Shown here: positions 55,430 to 60,557 of the stretch, piece after piece
Layout: each line of letters begins with the position of its first letter
How positions within the stretch are numbered: the stretch's first letter is position 1
Assembly: GCF_002864045.1 (NCBI RefSeq)
Contig: NZ_PJPV01000102.1
Coordinates: 1-60,557 of the forward strand
Source of the DNA: Endozoicomonas acroporae
GTDB taxonomy: Bacteria; Pseudomonadota; Gammaproteobacteria; Pseudomonadales; Endozoicomonadaceae
DNA length: 60,557 nt
Direction of reading: 5' to 3'
Program-made: the position numbers and the translations under genes
The notes under the pieces: generated by a model
Database searches by the model: none
What the model was told of the DNA's origin: nothing
What the model saw: the letters and a program-made list of their open reading frames with translations, nothing else

Positions 55430-55900
55430 TAAAGTACTCATACAGCAGTTGGCAATCCTTGCTGGGTGATAATACCAGCAAGACAAGCTCTTGATTGATG
55501 TCACTACAATGTGCATCAGCTCAGGTTGGGCAAAGTGACTGTCTCCTCGGATGATGAGATGTGTTTTCGGCCAGGACTGCCGAACCAAGGCCAGAAGACG
55601 TTTAACAATGGCGGCATTTTCCCGTCCCGAAGGTGTTTAACCCTGCCGAAGAATGGCTGTGATCAACTTCCCGCTTAAACCTTCAAAAATCATCAGTGGC
55701 AAGTAGCAGGTGTTGCCGTATTTGGTATTAAACAGACTGTACTATTGAGCACCGTGGGTCAGGCTGGCCGTGTGATCCAGATCAATGACTGCCAGCTTGG
55801 GCGGTTTTTTATAGCTGCTGAGAAAATGCTCTGCTTGGCCTTTTTCGATGATTCTCTCTCTTTGCCAACCTTTTGAGCCAGTAAAAACCAATCGCTTCTG
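55430..55900 (-). pseudogene. IS1380-family transposase remnant
   Basis: On the minus strand the sequence reads RIIEKGQAEHFLSSYKKPPK, then LAVIDLDHTASLTHGAQ, a TAG, FNTKYGNTCYLPLMIFEGLS, a TAA and TPSGRENAAIVKRLLALVRQ, ending LIIRGDSHFAQPELMH before the frame is lost. DLDxT, the LPLMIFEG block and RGDSHF are IS1380 transposase signatures. Two in-frame stops and at least one frameshift make it inactive. No terminal inverted repeats were identified. Confidence 0.75.
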
Positions 55901-56184
55901 ATAATGCAGCAGGCTTACCAGAGTTCTTAATTGGTGCTTTAGTTTTTATTTTTGAACTATGTTTTCGTCGGGTTTATCTTCTCAAATCAAGAGTATTACT
56001 CGATGAATAATCATGCTTTTAAGTAATTGATATATTTTAAACAGAAATAATATTGAACTTTTCATCTTTTAATCGGTCTCAGTAAATAAATAATCTTTAT
56101 TTGATTACTTCTCGATTGGGATTAATCACTTTTTTTCTGTTTAAAACAGTAATATTTCCACTAATAACAATAAGGAGTTCTGTT

Positions 56185-58251
56185 ATGATGCCTGTTAATG
56201 CACGCCCTGAGTCGGCCAGCGAAATCCCGGATCAGCCCAGTATTCATGCAACAGTTGGTCATGTTGACCCATTGTCCCAAGGTGTTCATTCTGCGGGTTA
56301 TATCCCGCAACAATCACCTTATGGCCCCATTGCTGCCGGTCATACTGTTAAGGCTGTCCCACCTGCGTCGACCCTGGGCGAACAGCAGTTTGACCCTGAA
56401 GACCCCTCTAAAGTGCCTGATGATCAGGTCATCGTTGGACGCCAGCCTCGTACTCTATCTTCCCTTGAATGGCTGGGTGATCGGATTAAAAAGGGGTTTG
56501 CCAGTCTGGTCAGAACGTTCAAAATGATGGGGATTCTCTTCAGTATTTATCGGCATGGTGGCAGTGTAGAGAGCCTCCAAAACGCTGCCGCTAAAGCCCG
56601 GGGGGGGATTCTGGTAAAGGCAATTCAGTTTGCATGCAGTTCTCCCTCAATTGCCAAAGATCTGTTTGGTGATGACCATGAGCAATTTACCAGGACTTTA
56701 TCCCACGTTGCCACCAGCAATAAGCCAATGTCCAGGGCGGAGCTGATTCATTGCCTTGATGAAGCGGGTATTGATTACGATCCGGCGCGATTGGATGAAA
56801 TACGTAATCTCGGTACCGGTTCAATTGGTGAGGTCAATGAGATCATCCTGAACAGCGGAGAGAGTCTGATTGTCAAGACCGTTTCCAAGTCAAGTGAAAC
56901 CAGGGTTTACTCTGATTTACGGGTTCTCAGGTTCGTGCTGGGGCTGGTTACCTTCTTTGCACCGAGTTCAATTGGTAAAGGGACCAAACATGCCATTTTC
57001 TCATTCTTTGACAGTGTCAAGGAAGAATTGAATCTGATCACTGAAGCCAACAGAACACGGCAACAGGATTTTGCTTTCAAGGCCGTTGCACAGCAGCATA
57101 TATTTGATATTCGGCAAGACGAATTACCGGAGTATGCATACGCGCTGCCTTCCCGGCCAAATGGTTGGGCTATCGAGCATCCTGACACCGGCACGGTTTT
57201 GCTAAGGCTTCCGGTTAATTTTAAAGTTCCAGCCGTTGATGGTAATACTGCCTCTCCCCATGCCCTGGGCATGCAAAAAATTGATGGGGTTACGTTAAGT
57301 GAAAATGACCAGCCAAAACTTCGGAAACTTGCGGCAAAGTTATTTAATATCGATGAGTCGAAATTAACGGACGATCATTTACTCGCCTTCAGGTTCAGTC
57401 TGAAAAAACTGGCATTCCAACACTGGTTTTACTGTTATGCCCAGACGGGATTTTTTAATGCGGATATGCATGATGGCAATGTCATGGTTACCGTTGAGGA
57501 TGGCAGACTGAACATTTACTTTATTGATCTGGGTAATGCACAAAAAGTCTCGAGGGATGCGGTGAAAGCCACCTACACCATTCTTGGTGCGATGGAGCAA
57601 CTCCGTGAAGAGTCCGGTGTAGCCAGGAGAAGTCACTATGCAGATGAGGTAGTTCAATGTATGCAAACTTTGAGTGAGTATGAACCTGATAAAGTAAACT
57701 GGGATAAGCTGAAGCAGGAGGTCCTGAATCTGATGCCCTATCGTGGGGCGGGCAAGATTGATCAAAAAGTCATTGACCTGTTTAACAGAGCCTATAACTG
57801 TAATGTGAAGATGCCAAAAGAAACTGTAGCGTTGTTCAGGGCCAAGATATTAATTAACTCCCAGACCACTGTGACCGATGAAGCAAGAAGGTCGCTGGAC
57901 AATATCGTGCCTTCCATGATCGAACTGCTGGGCCGTGGCACTGATAACGATTCAGGTGTGCTTCCCGGAAACATCGCTGATCAAAATGCTCTGCTGATGC
58001 TGATAAGGCAGCTTCCAGAATTACGTCAACAGCTACTTGATTTAATGAGAACCGCTCCAGTAACTGATGAGCAATTGCAATATGCAGCGTCTCAATTACT
58101 CTCAAAAATAGACTTACCACCTGATGAATTCAGACGTGAGGTTGATGAATTAATTCGGCAATGGCAGATGCAGATGCCCCCTGCTCATCCCGAACAGACG
58201 CACAGTCATGCTGGGGCCAGCACTGCATATCCACCACCGGTGCCAGCTTAG
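56185..58251 (+). CDS. UbiB/ABC1-like atypical kinase
   Basis: The start at 56185 has aaggag 7 bp upstream and removes a 28-codon extension. The 688-aa protein has a ~90-residue Pro-rich, probably disordered N-terminus, then an ABC1/ADCK-like kinase: LGTGSIGEVNEIIL loop, ATP-site lysine in SLIVKTVSK (about K231), catalytic NADMHDGNVM (D427, N432) and metal-binding IDLGNAQ (D448). The family KxGQ motif is changed to KAIQ. The ~200-residue C-terminus is helical. It is larger than housekeeping UbiB and lies outside any ubi operon, so a specialised or effector-like role is plausible. Confidence 0.8.
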   Translation: MMPVNARPESASEIPDQPSIHATVGHVDPLSQGVHSAGYIPQQSPYGPIAAGHTVKAVPPASTLGEQQFDPEDPSKVPDDQVIVGRQPRTLSSLEWLGDRIKKGFASLVRTFKMMGILFSIYRHGGSVESLQNAAAKARGGILVKAIQFACSSPSIAKDLFGDDHEQFTRTLSHVATSNKPMSRAELIHCLDEAGIDYDPARLDEIRNLGTGSIGEVNEIILNSGESLIVKTVSKSSETRVYSDLRVLRFVLGLVTFFAPSSIGKGTKHAIFSFFDSVKEELNLITEANRTRQQDFAFKAVAQQHIFDIRQDELPEYAYALPSRPNGWAIEHPDTGTVLLRLPVNFKVPAVDGNTASPHALGMQKIDGVTLSENDQPKLRKLAAKLFNIDESKLTDDHLLAFRFSLKKLAFQHWFYCYAQTGFFNADMHDGNVMVTVEDGRLNIYFIDLGNAQKVSRDAVKATYTILGAMEQLREESGVARRSHYADEVVQCMQTLSEYEPDKVNWDKLKQEVLNLMPYRGAGKIDQKVIDLFNRAYNCNVKMPKETVALFRAKILINSQTTVTDEARRSLDNIVPSMIELLGRGTDNDSGVLPGNIADQNALLMLIRQLPELRQQLLDLMRTAPVTDEQLQYAASQLLSKIDLPPDEFRREVDELIRQWQMQMPPAHPEQTHSHAGASTAYPPPVPA

Positions 58252-58271
58252 AGTTAATTGGTAATAAGTTA

Positions 58272-58318
58272 TCAGGCTTAACCGGTAACCGATAATTCGG
58301 TAACCGGTATTAGCCTGA
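58272..58318 (+). terminator. Imperfect hairpin after the UbiB-like kinase
   Basis: The ends tcaggct / agcctga pair, with inner ccggtaacc-type repeats, giving a ~47-bp imperfect foldback 20 bp after the stop codon. It lacks a T run. Confidence 0.45.
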
Positions 58319-58352
58319 GCAACTTCCCGGCCTGAGAAAATCAGTGAATGTG

Positions 58353-59328
58353 TCAGTGAGTCAGCAGCTTCTCCAGTTGTCTTGACACATGGTCAGGAGA
58401 GGTGGTTCTTCTGGCCATCAATAAATACATGGCTGGCACCACAAACAGGGTTAACAGGCTGGAAACGGTAACACCGGCAAAAACCACGACCCCGATAGAG
58501 AACCGGAACTCTGAACCGGCCCCGGAGGCCAGCAGCAGAGGAGTGGCACCAACCACCGTGGTAAGAGCGGTCATCAGGATCGACAGCGCTGGTAAAGTCA
58601 TCTTCCCTGGCACGCAGGAAAACATCATATTCCTCACCACGCTCCATAAAGGTCGTGTCGGTTACACCGCCCAGCATGGTTTCCAGGGTTGCCCCGATGT
58701 CTTCTGCCGAAACACCCAGCTCCTGAGCCCGCTCCCGGTCAATGGTGATCTCCTGCTGTGGCTGATTCTGGTTGAAGTCAATATCCACATCCCGCAGCCC
58801 GGGATTGTCACGGGCCTTTTCGGCAATGACATCGGCCCATGCCACCAGTTGATCAAAGGAACCCCTTTGCGGATCTGGCCAAGGGTATTTTCCGGCAGGT
58901 CAAAGGTCAATTTCATGGTGCTGAGATCATCCAGCGTGGTCAGCAGGGTACCGACATTGACAAGGGCACCAATGCTCTGTTCATGGAAGCTCAACATGCC
59001 GGTAAAAGGTGCTTCCAGCGTATAGTGATCCAGTATGGCCAATTCTGCCTGAAGCGCGGCTTCAAGACGGTCTACCGTGGCACGCTGAGCCTTGAGTTGC
59101 TCAACGGAAATGGCTTTGCTGTTAATCAGGGCTTCCATGTTGCAATGTGGTGGCCGTCACTGGAAAGGCCGTTACCGCAGGAGCCTGGCTTTTTGCCGCA
59201 TTAGCGGAAGCTACCTGGGAAAAAGCTGCCAGGCAGGTCAGGGCAACCAGCAGGATTGCCCGGGATTTGGTGGTCGCTGCACGAGCCAATACCAACCACG
59301 GTTGTGTGAAGAGAGAGCTTGCTGTCAT
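58353..59328 (-). pseudogene. Deletion mosaic of an RND efflux operon (membrane fusion protein plus pump)
   Basis: Reading on the minus strand, an aggag ribosome site at ~59335 starts a membrane fusion protein (signal peptide LLVALTCLAAFSQVASA, then PAVTAFPVTATTLQHG). After a deletion and frameshift at ~59140 the middle of the same protein appears (KAQRATVDRLEAALQAELAI, YTLEAPFTGMLSF, LPENTLGQIRKG). At ~58858 it jumps into the pump protein (SFDQLVAWADVIAEKARDNP ... VTDTTFMERGEEYDVFLRA). At ~58603 it jumps again to the pump C-terminus (LPALSILMTALTTVVGATPL, FSIGVVVFAGVTVSSLLTLF, VVPAMYLL). About 1 kb remains of an expected ~4 kb; frames change at junctions, so it is dead. Confidence 0.85.
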
Positions 59329-59548
59329 GAGGTCTCCTGCCTGTGGGAATAAGGGGCATCAGAATTTGGCGGAAGTCTGACTGAATTCATTAATGGGGGG
59401 ATTATATCGCTAAATGGTTCGATGGTACCCTGACGATTACGATAACTTTTCGTAATTTTGAGTCCATTCAAAAGAAAGACCAAAGTCAGTTTCGGCTTCC
59501 CTGGTTTTTGCGTCAGGAAGACTGCCCCCTGCTCTTTCAGATTCCGTA

Positions 59549-60211
59549 TTACAAGTCAATTTCCTGTGAATTCAGGGATTTCAGGAATACTAATTTATCT
59601 CTATTAAACCATGCTGTTGATTCACAACTCCATCCGGGAAGATCAAAGCCTTGTGCACAATGTACAGCATCAAAATCAATGGCCACACGTTCCCAATCTA
59701 TAAAATCATCATTTCCTGAATGAGGATATTCTTTTAATAAGTGTTCATACTTTTCGTATGAGTCAATATGAAATATATTTGCTGTTTCTGAAACCTGAAA
59801 TTGAGCCGCAGTTTTGCCTAAGAAAATGTGCATACCGCTATTTCTACACCACTCTATCCAGGCAGTTGTGTTTTTTTCGGTTTTGGTTTCTTCGGTTGCA
59901 GTTTCTTCTTCTTCGGTTGCAGTTTCTTTTTTTAGAGTACTTGTCCAAAAAGTATTTTCAGGTTTATCTGACGGCACTCTTAGCCATATTGGAAAATTCT
60001 TACCGATATGTCCGAAGTGAAACTGAATGCTTGGGTCATTTTTTACTACCTTCCTGCTAGAAAGCAATCGTTGCATATCAAACTGCTGATCACGTCTTGG
60101 TATGAATACTTGTGATGAATGATAATTATCATATATTGAAGATGGCTCTGAAAGGAAAGCCGCACTATGTGGACTGGTTAGCTCACTAGACTTCACAGGG
60201 GATAAATTCAT
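59549..60211 (-). CDS. Orphan protein with Glu/Thr-rich linker
   Basis: The 220-aa protein starts MNLSPVKSSELTSPHSAAFL with aagga 7 bp upstream. A low-complexity Thr/Glu segment (KKETATEEEETATEETKTEK) separates a ~90-residue N-terminal part from a C-terminal domain (WIEWCRNSGMHIFLGKTAAQ, IDWERVAIDFDAVHCAQGFD, WSCESTAWF). The repeat DNA (tcttcggttgcagtttc) suggests local duplication. No signal peptide or known family. The 8-bp tandem repeat at 60291 lies ~80 bp upstream of the start. Confidence 0.65.
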   Translation of the reverse strand: MNLSPVKSSELTSPHSAAFLSEPSSIYDNYHSSQVFIPRRDQQFDMQRLLSSRKVVKNDPSIQFHFGHIGKNFPIWLRVPSDKPENTFWTSTLKKETATEEEETATEETKTEKNTTAWIEWCRNSGMHIFLGKTAAQFQVSETANIFHIDSYEKYEHLLKEYPHSGNDDFIDWERVAIDFDAVHCAQGFDLPGWSCESTAWFNRDKLVFLKSLNSQEIDL

Positions 60212-60290
60212 AGTAAGTTCCTTGTGTTTACGTTTATGAGTGTTTATTCACAAGGAAAGTTCACAAAGTCATGGATAAAATTCAAATTAT

Positions 60291-60346
60291 GAAAAGCAGA
60301 AAAGCAGAAAAGCAGAAAAGCAGAAAAGCAGAAAAGCAGAAAAGCA
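60291..60346. repeat. 8-bp tandem repeat (gaaaagca x 7)
   Basis: Seven perfect copies of gaaaagca are followed by degenerate relatives (aaagcgggaaagcagggg) up to about 60410. Because the unit is not a multiple of three and lies upstream of the gene at 59549-60211, copy number changes would alter promoter spacing rather than the protein. Confidence 0.9.
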
Positions 60347-60497
60347 GGGTTCAGGTCTGGATTTTTGAAGGAAGAAAACCAGGGTCAAACAAAGCGGGAA
60401 AGCAGGGGGGAAGGTCCTTCATTGTTACCCCAGGGCGGTAGCACGAAGCGTACATATGTACTATTAAGATACCTCCGGTATAACCAGAGGCACGGCA

Positions 60498-60557
60498 ATG
60501 GCCAACTACACACCAATGGTCGTCAGAATTCAAACGCTAACTGAGCCTCGTAGCGAT
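60498..60557 (+). CDS. Possible gene start running off the window
   Basis: An ATG preceded by gagg opens MANYTPMVVRIQTLTEPRSD and stays open to the end of the window. Too short to identify. Confidence 0.3.
   Translation, partial: MANYTPMVVRIQTLTEPRSD

Noticed and set aside
60291..60346. CRISPR-like regular repeats
   Set aside because: The octamers are contiguous with no spacers; it is a simple tandem repeat.
60351..60533. 60-codon minus-strand ORF at the window end
   Set aside because: No ribosome site and no recognisable sequence; the opposite strand has a better start.

Overview
The window looks like a chromosomal segment of a host-associated marine gammaproteobacterium, most likely Endozoicomonas or a close relative. 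This is an inference from gene content, since no marker gene settles the taxonomy. Standard gammaproteobacterial genes (yccA-tusDCB, ptrB, metH, SPFH/NfeD pair, nptA-like transporter, azlCD, two tRNA-Ser genes) alternate with large orphan proteins, eukaryote-like kinases, dispersed palindromic elements and many half-deleted genes.

Layout. 1-16.6 kb is a defence and island region. It holds an orphan higA whose tail is supplied by a 164-bp palindromic element, remnants of higB-like and darG-like genes, and a complete minus-strand type I restriction-modification operon (hsdM-hsdS-hsdR) followed by a YgjP-type metallopeptidase. Next come an atypical protein kinase and a truncated tRNA-Ser copy that still carries its terminator. 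Beyond it lies an island with a MGGYNSGR-type protein, a resolvase remnant, a VapBC45-like toxin-antitoxin pair and a second copy of the RM locus. In that second copy hsdM and hsdS are intact but hsdR, ygjP and darG have collapsed into one 188-codon fusion. The island ends at an intact tRNA-Ser, and a 60-bp direct repeat of the tRNA 3' part brackets it.

16.6-42.4 kb is mostly housekeeping: yccA and tusDCB, an 853-aa orphan ending inside a second palindromic element, oligopeptidase B, an Arg/Glu-rich 22-residue repeat protein, SPFH/NfeD, a Na/phosphate symporter with a small coiled-coil partner, a GH99-like protein, azlCD, a glycine-rich membrane protein, a secreted zinc phospholipase C-like protein, an IS1182-type remnant, an RraA-like protein, a MATE pump, a 532-aa orphan and metH.

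42.5-50.4 kb holds two giant tandem paralogues (1109 and 1120 aa) of unknown function. The spacer between them keeps a footprint of the neighbouring dCMP deaminase gene, showing how the tandem duplication formed. hicAB follows.

50.5-60.5 kb holds a Bcr/CflA-type MFS pump, second copies of both palindromic element families, an orphan protein, a K+ channel, a coiled-coil protein, an IS1380-type pseudogene, a UbiB/ABC1-like kinase, a drastically deleted RND efflux operon and an orphan gene with an 8-bp x 7 tandem repeat upstream.

The common theme is genome remodelling by palindromic element insertion and internal deletion: several genes get their stop codon from an inserted element, and at least six loci are deletion mosaics. 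The best candidates for new biology are the duplicated hsdMS modules with exchanged recognition domains (possibly sharing one HsdR), the tandem giant paralogues, and the repeat and orphan proteins.
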